A DNA stretch of 64,000 bases, from assembly GCA_963777165.1 (NCBI GenBank), contig CAVZPO010000028.1:47156-111155 (forward strand), in the 5' to 3' direction. Under the pieces are notes generated by a model that saw nothing but the letters and a program-made list of their open reading frames with translations, made no database searches and had not been told where the DNA came from. Each line of letters opens with the position of its first letter. Positions within the stretch are counted from its first letter, which is position 1. The position numbers and the translations under genes were made by a program. The stretch is from DYJB01 sp963777165. GTDB lineage: Bacteria > Chloroflexota > Anaerolineae > Anaerolineales > E44-bin32. Of the stretch, positions 53,676-64,000 are shown one piece after another.

Positions 53676-56600
53676 TTAGGGCTCGGTCACCGAGATCAGC
53701 ACCGCCTGCACCACCCAGCGGTGCAGGTAGCGTCCGCTGGCCTCGTCGTACGTGTGGCAGGTGACCAGAGTCAGCCAGGGCTGCTCTTTGTGGGCGAGCG
53801 AGCGAAGATCGGCGGCGTTCACCCTGGCAACGGTGCGGACCTCGTATACGTACTCCTGCCCAAACGCACGCACGATGACGCGATCGCCCCAGCGCAGGTC
53901 GGCCAGCCTGGCAAATGGGCCAGGCTTTCCGCTCGGCAAGGTGACGTGCGCGGTCAAAGCCGAGTTCCCGCTGTGGGTCGGGTAGGCAGTGCCCTCGAGG
54001 TAGCCTGCCTGAGCCGCGAGCCAGGTGAGATCCCAGCCCTCTTCGCCGGAGGGAACGCCGACGATCGGCAGACTCAGTTGGAGCGCAGGGATGTCCAGCA
54101 CCAAGCCGCCGAGGTCGGCATAGGGCAAGTCCGCCGGAAGGGGCGGCAGCTCGGTCACCCGATCAGGCGTGAACCCCGTCGCCGGCAGCGACGGAATCGC
54201 CACGGTGACATTGGCGTTGATCGGCGGATCGTAGACGCGTTCGGTGGAGAGGCTGTTGAAGGCCGATTGCGGCGTCGTGACGTCGCCGGGCAACGTCGAC
54301 CAGGTCAGGTAGGCATCGTTGCGAATCTGCGTTCCCGCCGGCAGGTTACCGGCTGTTGCCTGGAACGTGACGATGACCGTTTCGTTCAGGCCGAGCACGG
54401 GCCGGGTGACCCGGAGCAATGGCTCTGCCGAGTCATCGACCGGGCCGCTGTCGCTGGCGGTGAGCGATCCGACGACATAGGTCATGCCCACGGGAACCGT
54501 ATCGGTAAGCTCCAGGTCGAACGCCGGGCTGTCGCTCGGCGGTGAATCGTTACCGATCGTCAGCGTGAAGGTCACCACTCCACCCGGCGGCACCGTGCGT
54601 GGATCGGCGTCCTTCTCGAGCGTGAGTGTCGGCTCGACCAGGATGACTTCGACGGCGCTCTCGGTCAGTTGCCCGCCGACCCAATCCCAGATGACCCGGT
54701 TGTCGAGGCGCACGCCGCGGATGTTCCCCGGGTTGTCGATGGCCACAGCCGTGTAGCGCAGCGTCAGCGTGGCATTGCCCGGGCCCGGGTTGTTCATCGT
54801 CCCCAGATTGAAGGTGACGCGTCGGCCCTGATCGGCGACGCCGCCAGGCGGCTCGGCCGCCACGGTCGGATTGCCCGGCAAAGCGCACACGTCGGTAAAT
54901 CCACCGGGGAGCGACGTGGTCAGGCTGCCCGAGACCACCGGATCGTCGCATCGTTACGAAGGCCAGCCCCAGGTCGAGCACGTCGGTCAGCGTGGCCGAG
55001 GTCATCGTTCCCTGAGGGATGGTGAGCACCAGCTCATAGGTCAGGATCTCGCCGATGGCCGCCGCCGGGTCGAGCGTGTGTGCCTGGTTGGTGTCGACCA
55101 GCGACTTGGCCAGGTCGGCGTTGGGGAGCGTCACCAGGTTGTCGGTATCGGTGTCGGTGTTGTCGCCCGGTGTCGGATCCGTGCCGTTGAGGCCGTCATC
55201 GGCAATCGAGATCGTATCCACGATCTGCGTCGTTCCTGCCGTGACCGGGTCATCGACTCGCACGGCGAAGGTCAGGTTGCCTCCAGTCCCCGCCGCCAGG
55301 TCGCCGATCGCCACCGTGCAGATCGTGCCGCCCGTCGAGCCGTCCGGGCCGACGACCAGACCGTCGGCAGGCTGGCGGCGGCGTCGAAGGTCGTCTCGTC
55401 CGGGACGCGTCTCGGTGATCACGCACGCCCGGTCGCATCCTGATCGCCGACGTTGTCGTAGCGGATGGCGTAGACCAGCAACGAGCCCGGCGAGACGATG
55501 TCTGACGCCGTCATCCTTGGTGATGACCAGGTCCGGCCCGGCGTCGATCGTGTCCACGTCGGTGGCCGTGTTGTTGGGCGTCGGGTCCGGTCCGGCGCTG
55601 CCGTCGTCGTGCGCCTCGGCCGTGTTGGTGAGGGACTCCACGCCCGCCGGCAGCGGGTTGTCGACCTGGACCGTGACCGTACGGAAGGTGCTGGTCGACG
55701 GCGCCAGGTCGAACGTCGGCCAGGTCACGACGCCGAGCGGCAAACGCACCGCTGTCGCTGGCCGACTGGAAGGTCGTGTTGGCCGGGATGGTGTCGGTCA
55801 GCAGGACATTGGGGGCGGTGCTGTTGCCGTCGTTGTAGACCGTGACCGTGTAGGTCAGCGTGTCGCCGGGCGAGGCGCTCACTCGCCCATCGCTCTTCAG
55901 CACGCGCACGTCCGGTCCGGTGACCGTAACCGGCGTGTTCGTCGTCGTCCGGTAGTCGTCGATCCCGCCGCCGCCGGTGCGCTCGTCGGCGCTCGGGCCG
56001 CTCAGCGAGGTCCAGGTGAGCGAGACGGCATTGGTGAGCACGTCGCCGACATGCAACGCCGATGAGTTGCCCACGGTCGCCTGGTAGCGAAGCGTGCTGC
56101 TCTGGCCCAGCGCCAGCGTCGCCCACGTGGCGCTCAGCGTCGGGGCGCCGCTGTCGTTCAGGACTGGCGGCGATCACCCGATTCGTTCGGCCAGCGATCC
56201 GGCGACGTACGTCAGCCCGGCCGGGATCACGTCGGTGAGCGAGAGCTCGAAGGCGTCGGCCGTGCTCGACGGGAGGTGCGAGACGGTGATGCGGAAGGTG
56301 ACCACCTGGCCGAAGCCGGGGGTGGGATCGTCGGCGACTTTCACCACCGTCAGCTCGGGCTCGGTGACCGGCAGCGAACGCGAACCGCCGGCGACGGTCG
56401 TGTCGCCCGTCTGCGGGTTGACGTAGGCCAGGCTGGCGGTGTTCGTGAGCGGCGTGCCGTTCTGGTTGCCGGCGACATTGAGCACCCGGGCGCGCACGTG
56501 CACCAGGAACTGGTTGGCCGACGTGCCGTTGGCCGGGCCCGAGCCATTCGTCTGCACGTTCCCGAACTGGAACTCGAGCGTGACCCCGGAGGCACCGACG

Positions 56601-59600
56601 ACGCAGGCCGGGCAGGCCGGGCGTGGTCGTCAGCGTGCCGTTGTAGTCGGCCGCCAGCAGGCCCGCCGCTCCCGGCGGCGGTCGTGATGACGCTGTGGCT
56701 GACGTATCCCAGCCCGGCCGGCAGCGCATCGCGCACGCGCAGGTTGGTCGATGGCGCCTTCGGGCAGCGTGACCAGCAGGTCGTAGTCCGCCTCGCCGCC
56801 GATCGTCTGCTGCGCCGGAACGGGCGCCTGCTTGACGACGGTCGGCGCGCTCAGGGTTACGTTCACCGTGCCGGTGGCGGTGTAGTCATTGACCCCGCCG
56901 CTGGTCCCGTTGCGCTCCCCGTTGCCGGCTCCCGAGGCGCCTGGCGTGATCGAGCCGGTCGTGTTGCCCGGGCCGGCGGGCGTCCCGCTCCCCGGCAGGC
57001 TGGTGTAGGTGACGGTGAACGAATTGGGGATCTGCAGCCCCGTCGCGGCTGTGTTGATCACGCGCGCCGTCACGGTAATCACCACGCTCGCCGCCGGATT
57101 CAGACGGTCGAGCAGACACGTCGACCTGGTTGCCGGGGATGTTCGAGTTGTCGGTGATGGTCGAGCCGGGAGCGCTGACGGACACGCTCTGCAGCGCCAG
57201 GTTGGCGTTCAGCGTGTCGGTCAGGCGCACCTCGAAGGCGGCGGCGCCGTTCGGCGCGGCACTGCTGTTCGTCGCCGTGAGCGTGTAGACGACCGTGTCG
57301 CCGGCGTCGCCGGGCACGGTCGTCACGGCCTTGACCGGATTGACGATCAGCGGCTCGACCACGCCGGCGTTCAGAACGGCCGAGAAGGTGCCGAGCGTCC
57401 CGACCCCGGCGCCGATGCGCGTGCGGTAGCGGTTGCCCAGCGTGACCGGCGTGGAGGCGCCGGTGACGTTGTTGTAGGCCTGGTTGCCGACGATGTTCTC
57501 AACCAGGGCGTTGAACTCGACGACGATGAATTCCTGATCGACATCGCGGTCGGCGTTGGTCAGGTCGCCGAACCAGAAGAAGACGTTCGTCCCCGCGCCG
57601 GCGACGTAGGCGTCGAGGTTCGGGTTGGTGGCATCGGACGAGACGGCGTTGTCGGGCAGGACGAAGGTCGGGCGGATGCCGGCCACGGTCGTCTCATTGC
57701 CCGAGACGATCAGCCCGGCGCCGGCCAGTGTGGACGACGACAGCCCGGCGCCGTTCGAGACCAGCGCCGCCATGGCCGTGTTGTCGTCCAGGAACAGCAG
57801 CCCGGCCGGCAGGTCGTCCTCCAGCCGGAAGTTGGCCGCCATCCCCTCGGCGATGCGGTAGACCAGGCGGTAGCGCACGATCTCGCCGATCGCCAGCCGC
57901 TCCACCCCGGACACCAGCCCGGTGTGCGCCTCGGAGGTGTCGATGATCGACTTGACCGGCGTGGAGAAGACCGTCACGGTGGCCGTGTCGGTGCCGCGGT
58001 AGGTGTTGGGCGCCACGCCGGTCCCGATGCGCTCGCCGTCGGCGGCGCCCGGCACCCCGGGCGTCGTCGATCCGGTCGGATTGCGGCGTCGTGCCGTTCG
58101 TCCCCGGCAGGCTGGTGTAGGTGAGGACGATCGTGTTGACGATCGATGTGCCGGGCGAGACGGCGGCCGTCAGCTCGGCGGTGTAGGTGAGCGAGACCGT
58201 GCAGCCGCGGCGCACGCGATCGAAGCGTCAGATCGAGCATCGTCGCCGTCGAGCTGTCGGTGACCGTCGGCGACTGGCAGGCGGCCGTTGAAGGTCGGCG
58301 CGCCGAAGACGATGTTGGTCAGCGGCAGAGCCGCCAGGTTGTCGACCAGGCGCGCCTCGAAGGCGTCGGCGTTGTCGGCGCCGTTGGCGGCGGTGAAGGT
58401 GACGGTGTAGGTGACCGTGTCGCCGGCGTCGGCGCTGGTCGGCAAGACGGTCTTGGTGTTCACGCCGACCGGGATGCTGGGTTGGGCCGTGCGCACGGTG
58501 ACGGGCGTGGCATCCGGGCCGGAGGCCGTGCCGTCGATCGTCGTGCGCAGCCCGTTGCTCAGCACGGTGCCGGTGCCGTTCGAGGCGACGTTGCGCACCA
58601 GGGCGTTGAACTCGACGACGACGAACTCGTTGTCGGCGTCCGAATTGGCGTTGGTCAGCGTCCCCAGCTTGAAGAACGGATCGACGCCGTCGCCGTAGGC
58701 ATCCGGATCGGCGGCCGTGCTGTTATCACTGCCGATGTTGAAGTCGCCGAAGGAACATGGCAGGGGCGCGGCCGGGGTGGTGCCGTCGGCGGCGCTGCCG
58801 TTGACGGTGCAGGCGCCGGCGATGGCCGGCACGGAGCCGAAGGCCGCCGACGTGATGCCGGTCCCGTTGGTGACGAAGGCCAGGCGGGCCGTGCCGTCAT
58901 CCAGGAAGCCCATCCCGGCCGGCAGCAGGTCCTGCATCTGGAAGTTGGTGGCCGTGCCCTCCGGCAGGCGCACCACCAGCCGGTAACGCACGATCTCGCC
59001 GATGGCGACCCGCGGCGGCACGGAGGCATCCGAGGTGTGCGCCTCCGAGGTCAGCATGAAGATCTTGCTGGAGGTGGCGTTGGCGACCGTCACGTCGGCG
59101 GTGTCGGTCAGCGGGCCGCCCGAGTCGAGGAAGTTCGGCCCGCCGTTGCGGCTGGCGTACTGCGTCACGCTGGCGGTGTTGGTGATGACGTCCCCCGGCT
59201 CGACGCCCGGTGCCAGCTGCAGGTCGTAGGTCAGGATGACGATGTTGGCGCCGCTGCCCAGGCTGTGTCCCTGGCACACGCCTTCGTCATCGGTCGGGTC
59301 GAGCAGCTCGAGCCCGCCGCGGTTCAGCCCGACGTCGTAGAACAGGTACTCGGGCAGGGTGTTCGGTGCGCCGACGGCAACCCCCGAGGCGTTCAGGGCC
59401 TGATAGCCGATGGCGGTCTCCGTTGCCGCGGCGGATCTGCAGGTTGAGCCCGAGGCCGCTGCTCGGGATCACGTACCCGGGCGCCAGCAGGTCGCGCAGG
59501 CGGATGTCGAAGGCGCCGTGCGGGCTCGAGCCCTGGTTCTCGATCACCAGGGCGAAGGTCGCCAGATCGCCGGCGTCGACGCCGGCCAGATCGGAGTCGA

Positions 59601-62097
59601 TCGGCTGGGCCGCCAGTCCGCTCGAGTTGACCAGGCCGCTCCACGACGGATTGGAGCCCGGCGGATTGAAGGTCACACCGGGCGGGGCGAACCTGCGGCG
59701 GCGTGAAGGCCCCCGTCGGGCTGCTCGTGGCGCCGACGCCCTTGGTGAGGAAGAGCAGCGGCTCCTGGACCTGGATCTGGATGATGACGTCGGTCTCGAT
59801 CTCCCCGGCGTTGGTCGAGCCCTCATGCTGGCGCACCTGGTTGGTGAGGAACAGCCCGTCGGCGAACGGATCGGTGGTCACGCGAGACGGTGAAGAGCAG
59901 GTCGACGCGTGACGCCCGGTTGAGCGGATCGTCAAATGAGCCGTAGGTCAGCGTCAGGCTGTTGTCCGGCCCCGAGGCCGAGAGGCGGGCGTGATGCCGG
60001 AGATGCCCGTCGGACCGGTGAAGGTGTCCGTGGGACCGCGGCTGACCTCGCCCGAAGCAGGGATCGTCCCCGGTGCGGCGCCGTTGTAGCTCCACGCCGG
60101 CCCGGGGCCGCCGGCCGCGTCCGGGTCGAGGACATCAAAGACCGGCAGCGGCAGGTAGTCGTGGAAGTGCAGGTCTTCGACATCCGAGGCCGGCATGTCG
60201 TAGGTGATGCGGTAGGTGACGGTGTCGCCGGGCGCCACCTGCGCCGGGGCACCGATCACGCCGTTGATGGCATACAGCGACTTGCTCACCGGCCCGCGGG
60301 CGATGGTCACGCCCGCCCCGCTGCCGTCGTCTTCCGTCTCCCCCGTCGGCGTCAGGTCCGAGACCGCCAGCACGTTCCCGACGATCGATACGCTGTCGGT
60401 CAGCGTGTCGCCTTGATCGACTGAAGGATCGCCTGACGGGAAAGTGTCGCTGAACTGGTCCTGAAGGATGGTGCGGAAGACGATCGTGCCGGTGGTGGCG
60501 CCGTCGTTGTATCCGGTGCAGTCGGGCGTCGGGCCGCCGGTTCCGCCGGGGGCACGCATCCGCCGACCATTCGGCCGGTCAGCTGCCCGCGGCTGACGAT
60601 CTCATCTGAGACGCGGAAGGTGATCGTCGTCGTGCCATCGTTGAGCGGCGGCGAGGCGGGTGTGTAGTTGGGGACGACGGTGAAGTTGGCCGGCGCTATG
60701 CCGGCCGCCGGTAGCAAGAAGCCGTTTCCGGCAATCGCCAGCGTCGGGGTAAAGGTGGCATCGAAGCGCTGGCCGTCGGTGAAGACGTCGGTAAGCGTCA
60801 CGCCGTCGAAGGCGAAGAAGTCCGAGACCTGGAAGGCAAGCGTGTACTCGAGCACATCTCCGGGCGTGGTGGTGGCATCGGTACGGTTGGCGACCGACTT
60901 CTGGATGGCGATCGACCGGTCGTTGAGCGTGTGCTCCGGCCCGATCGGCATCGATCGTCATGGGCGTGATCGGGTCACGGCTATCGTCGGGATCCCAGGA
61001 GGCTGCCGCGCTGGCGTTGTCCTCCGAGATGCGATCGTCGCCGCTGGCCGGCGGCAAGACGGCAGCGCCGAGGGCGTCGAACTGCGGCACGTAGAACTCG
61101 AAGACGACGCTGGCGCTGCCGCTGACGGCACCAGCGAAGGTGCACGACAACGTCCCGCCGGGGATGCCCTGCCGGGGGCGGAGTGCAGGCCGCCGCCGGA
61201 CTGGTGCTGACGACGCTGCTGAACTGCAAGTTGTCCGGCAGCGTATCGTCGATCGTCAGGCCCGTTACCGACTGCGAGGCGGCGATGCCGGCGGTCACCG
61301 TGTAGCGCCGCGGGAAGTTGGGGCCGGTGGCGGTTTCATCTTCGGAGCCGGAGTAGGCCTTGGACAGCGTCAGCAGCGTGGGGGTCAGCGAACCGCTTGG
61401 CCACCCGGCTCCATCGATGCTGGCCGGGTTGACGATGACCGCATCGCAGCACCAGTTGTCGAGTGGATCGGAGCCGAAGCGGAAGCCGCCGCGCGCCTTG
61501 ACCATTAGCGATGTCGAGAGGTCGGCCAGGTTGCTGAGGGTCGCCTGCACGTTGACCGTGATCGAGGTCGGTCGGGGGCGAAGGATCCGAAGGGCAGTTC
61601 GAGAACGACCAGCGCGTCGCCGGCCGTCCCGCACACCTGCAGATAGACCCCCGAGGTGTTGCGGAAGTAAGGATGGGTGACGCATCCGGTCGTCCCCGGG
61701 CCGGGGCCATCCGCATCCGGGAACGGAAGAACGGTCGAGGTCAGTCCGACGCCGAGATACGTAGCCCCAACGAAGGCGATCCCATCCGGCGTATCCGTCC
61801 CGGCATTCCCATCGGCGCCGTTGACCGGGAAAAGCAGATCGACGATCGGACCGTAGCCGACATCCGATCCGACGGCGGAGGTGTTGTCGAAGCTGACGGT
61901 GAACGAGAAGGCTTCACCGAGGGAACTTGGGCCGGGACGGTCAGGGAGGCGGAGGGCGCCGGCGCCAGGCGCGGGCGCGCCAGGGCGACCGGCGGAGGCA
62001 GGAAGAGACCGAAGAGGACGCGACACCGCGCCCCAAAGCAGGACGCGGCGAAGTGAGTTCCCGCTAGAACGCTTCCGAACGGGCGGAAAGCCCCCAT
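53676..62097 (-). CDS. Giant secreted DUF11/isopeptide repeat protein ending in LPATG and a sortase domain (many frameshifts)
   Basis: One reading spans about 8.4 kb (about 2,800 residues) after repairing roughly fifteen to twenty one-base shifts. The ATG at 62097 follows AAGGTCAGC and leads to a signal-like hydrophobic stretch. Then come many beta-sandwich repeats with DUF11 and fimbrial-isopeptide features: GEIVRYRLVVRLPEGTATNF, DLLPAGMGFLDDGTA, DAGDTVTYTVTFTAANGA, LTDTVPVGMTYVVGSLTASD. The last 170 residues contain LPATG (54174-54188) followed by a complete sortase domain: catalytic His in NSALTAHVTLPSG, Cys in LTLVTCHTYDEA and Arg in YLHRWVVQA. Thus an adhesin-like repeat stalk, a sortase recognition motif and the sortase lie in one polypeptide. 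Nothing like a C-terminal membrane helix follows the sortase. The frameshifts do not interrupt domain order, so they are probably sequence errors. Confidence 0.82.
54174..54188 (-). other. LPATG sortase-recognition motif within the giant protein
   Basis: The codons ctg ccg gcg acg ggg encode LPATG, placed between the last repeat and the sortase domain (about 75 residues before the catalytic His). In conventional surface proteins this motif is cut by a separate sortase. Confidence 0.75.
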
Positions 62098-62271
62098 GCT
62101 GACCTTCAGGCGGCGAAGCTTGGGCTCACGCTGTGCGGCATGGGTGCGCCCGCTTCCCCCTGGAGGGCACTGGCTCCGCCTATCTCTTCATTCTACTGCC
62201 CCAGTCCATGCGACGCAATGCGGCCGGCCTCATGCACCGGCAGTACGCCGGTACGGTCCAGGGATGCCGGC

Positions 62272-64000
62272 CTACTCCGCCGCGCCCACCGGGAGCCACA
62301 CGGTGAAGCTTGTCCCATGCTCCGGGAACTCAGCACGTCGATCCTCCCGCCGTGCCGGTCGACGATCTCCTTACAGATGGCCAGCCCCAACCCGGTTCCA
62401 GGCTCGCCCCGACTCGCCCCGTCTTCCCACGGAAGAAACGCTGGAACAACTGCGGCAGGTCTTCCGGCGGGATCGGGGGACCGTCATTCCACACCCGTGC
62501 CCCGACCTCCAGAATGCCATCCAGCCGTTCCCGGACCAGGCCAGTGAGCGTCACGTGTCCTCCGGGCCGGCGCATAGGTGATGGTGTTCCGACCAGATTG
62601 TTGAACACCTGGATCATCGGCTGGTACCCGATCCAGATGGCCGGTACTTTCGAGTTGGGTCGAGCCCTCAACTCGATTTCCTTGGCCTGCGCCCGTGCCC
62701 TGTGCGCCGTGACCACCTGGCGCGGAGGGGGTCGAGCGCCCTGAAGCTCGACGTGGATTTTCAGCGCCGCCTGGTCGATGCGGGAGAGCGTAGCAGGTCT
62801 TCATCAGACGACCGAGCCGCCTCGATTTGCGCCGCAGCACCTGCAGATAGGTCTCGGGGCGCTTTTCCGCCAGGCCGCTGCAGCAGGTCCAGGTAGAGCA
62901 GGACGTTGGTGATCGGTGTGCGCAGTTCGTGCGGAACATTGGAAACGAAATTGCTCTTCAGCCGGTCAAGCTCCTTGAGCCGGTCGTTGGCCGTTGCCAG
63001 CTCCCGGGTGCGAACCTGCACCCGCTGTTCGAGCGTTTCGCAGGACACCGGCGCGGTGGAGTGCACTTCCCACCACCTCCGCCAGCGCCATCAGCAGGCC
63101 TGCGCTTGCCGGCCCGAAGGGTCCTTGCGCCCCACCCAAAAGCAGCCCGACGACTTCCTCCTGTTCGACCAGTGGTACGAACGCCACGGCCGGCATCGCG
63201 TGGAGTCCGACGAGGCAACTGTGCCCACACTTCGCCTTCGACCTCGGGCTGCATCAGCGGCCTGCCGGTAGCCATGACCTCGCCGAATACCCCGCGTGCA
63301 TCGGCCTGGCGTGTGCCCGTCAGCGGCGACCAGGCGCCGGAGGCGATGGGCACCACGATCTCCCGCGTCACCTGGTCTTCCAGCGCCAGCAGCGCCCCCT
63401 GTGCGCCGACCAGTTCCCCGAGCCTGGACAGGATCACCGGCATCATCTCGCCTCGCAGGCGTGTGGCCCGCAGCGCGGCAGCCACGCTGGTGATGGCTTG
63501 CAGGTGCGCCGCCCGCGGCGCGTTTCCTCCAGCAGGCGGGCATTCTCCAGCGCGATGGCGGCCTGGTCGGCGAACAACTGCAGGATGCGGATTTCGTCCT
63601 CTTCGAAGGGATCGGTTCGGCGGTCGTCGGTGACGTTGATCACACCGATGACCTGGGTCCGCTGCCGCAGCGGCGCAGCAACCACGCGTCGGAACACCGC
63701 CTCGTCATACCCGGCGTGACGCCCCTCCCACGCGGCGTAGTCGTTCACCGCCATCGCCTCACCGCTCAGGGCGATCTTGCCCGACAACCCTTCCCCGAGG
63801 CGCAGTCTGCGCCCCAGGAAGCCATCCGGCAGGTGGTGCGTCACGACGATTTCGAGCTCCTTCCCGGCGTCGTCCATCAGGTACACGCAGCCGATGGGCG
63901 TGCCCGACAGGTCGGCGGCGCGGGTCAGCACGTCTGGAGGATACTGCATCGCGTCGCTGGTCTCGGCCACTTCGAGCGATGTTCTCGTACAGCACGGACA
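62272..64000 (-). CDS. GAF-domain sensor histidine kinase, partial and frameshifted
   Basis: The gene enters from the right edge and ends at the TAG at 62272-62274. Reading through several frame changes gives a GAF domain (AADLSGTPIGCVYLMDDAGK, LFADQAAIALENARLLEE), a second GAF (ILSRLGELVGAQGALLALED, PLVEQEEVVGLLLGG), a coiled segment (TLEQRVQVRTRELATANDRL), HisKA with SNFVSNVPHELRTPITNVLL (acceptor His) and a catalytic domain (IQVFNNLVG, VWNDGPPIPPEDLPQLFQRF, GLAICKEIVDRHGG) ending EHGTSFTVWLPVGAAE. The usual Ser before the acceptor His region is Pro here. There are about eight frame changes in 1.7 kb, the highest density in the window. No transmembrane helix is seen in the visible part. Confidence 0.75.

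Noticed and set aside
53676..62097. Reading the giant gene as about twenty short genes
   Set aside because: The pieces lack start signals and conserved domains run across the breaks, so one frameshifted gene is the simpler view.
1..64000. tRNA, rRNA, CRISPR and insertion-sequence signals
   Set aside because: No cloverleaf-like sequence, regularly spaced direct repeats, transposase motifs or terminal inverted repeats were recognised by eye; no search tool was run.

Overview
The window is GC-rich and densely coded. It looks like a chromosomal piece of a Chloroflexota bacterium, probably Anaerolineae-like. This is inferred from gene content: a lipoprotein-anchored family-5 solute-binding protein in permuted domain order, a thioredoxin-VKOR fusion, a giant secreted DUF11/isopeptide repeat protein ending in a sortase, a stand-alone DUF92 protein and an F420-type small oxidoreductase. 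No rRNA, tRNA, CRISPR array, insertion sequence or phage module was recognised.

Layout. 1-1417 (minus): partial SbcD-like phosphoesterase, LOG-family protein, HIT protein. 1531-5903 (plus): a thiol-redox cluster of Trx-VKOR fusion, ECF sigma plus zinc-finger anti-sigma, DUF2892 protein, Trx-DUF2892 fusion and NnrU-like methyltransferase, ending in a decayed nirK. 5993-7368: cupin, DUF2284 and a second HIT protein. 7452-12447 (minus): glycosyltransferase and an oligopeptide/dipeptide-type ABC operon. 12765-14783: MFS transporter and DUF420 protein. 14884-23186 (minus): VIT1-like transporter, ArsR regulator, GlgC, DUF92, PH-like membrane protein, branched-chain aminotransferase and DnaK. 23386-26627: peptidase S51-like protein with a CysRS-like tail, a lipoprotein and a DUF1684 protein. 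26711-30644 (minus): a PadR-ChrA-MFS-membrane protein operon. 30699-34386: frameshifted lipoprotein, thiolase, small helical protein, nitrilase and F420-type oxidoreductase. 34591-39186 (minus): UbiB kinase and P-type calcium ATPase. 39342-46284 (minus): a complete phosphate regulon, phoB-phoR-pstS-pstC-pstA-pstB-phoU. 46502-53349: membrane Ser/Thr kinase, MutY and a hybrid histidine kinase. 53676-62097 (minus): giant repeat-sortase gene. 62272-64000 (minus): GAF histidine kinase running off the right edge.

How the genes fit together. The pho/pst block is a self-contained phosphate-sensing and uptake unit. The dipeptide-type ABC operon has a well-formed promoter overlapped by a perfect palindrome. 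Both ABC operons have a long perfect stem-loop directly after the binding-protein gene, which would allow more binding protein than permease to be made. The ECF sigma/anti-sigma pair sits inside the thiol-redox genes and probably regulates them.

Quality caution. Many genes are split by single-base shifts, mostly in G/C runs: the binding proteins, an MFS transporter, a lipoprotein, the nitrilase, phoR, the Ser/Thr kinase, about fifteen to twenty places in the giant gene and several in the last kinase. Conserved protein sequence continues smoothly across most breaks, so consensus error is more likely than decay, especially beyond 53.6 kb. The nirK remnant is different: it also has an internal deletion and substituted copper ligands. 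I treat the other frameshifted genes as single genes.
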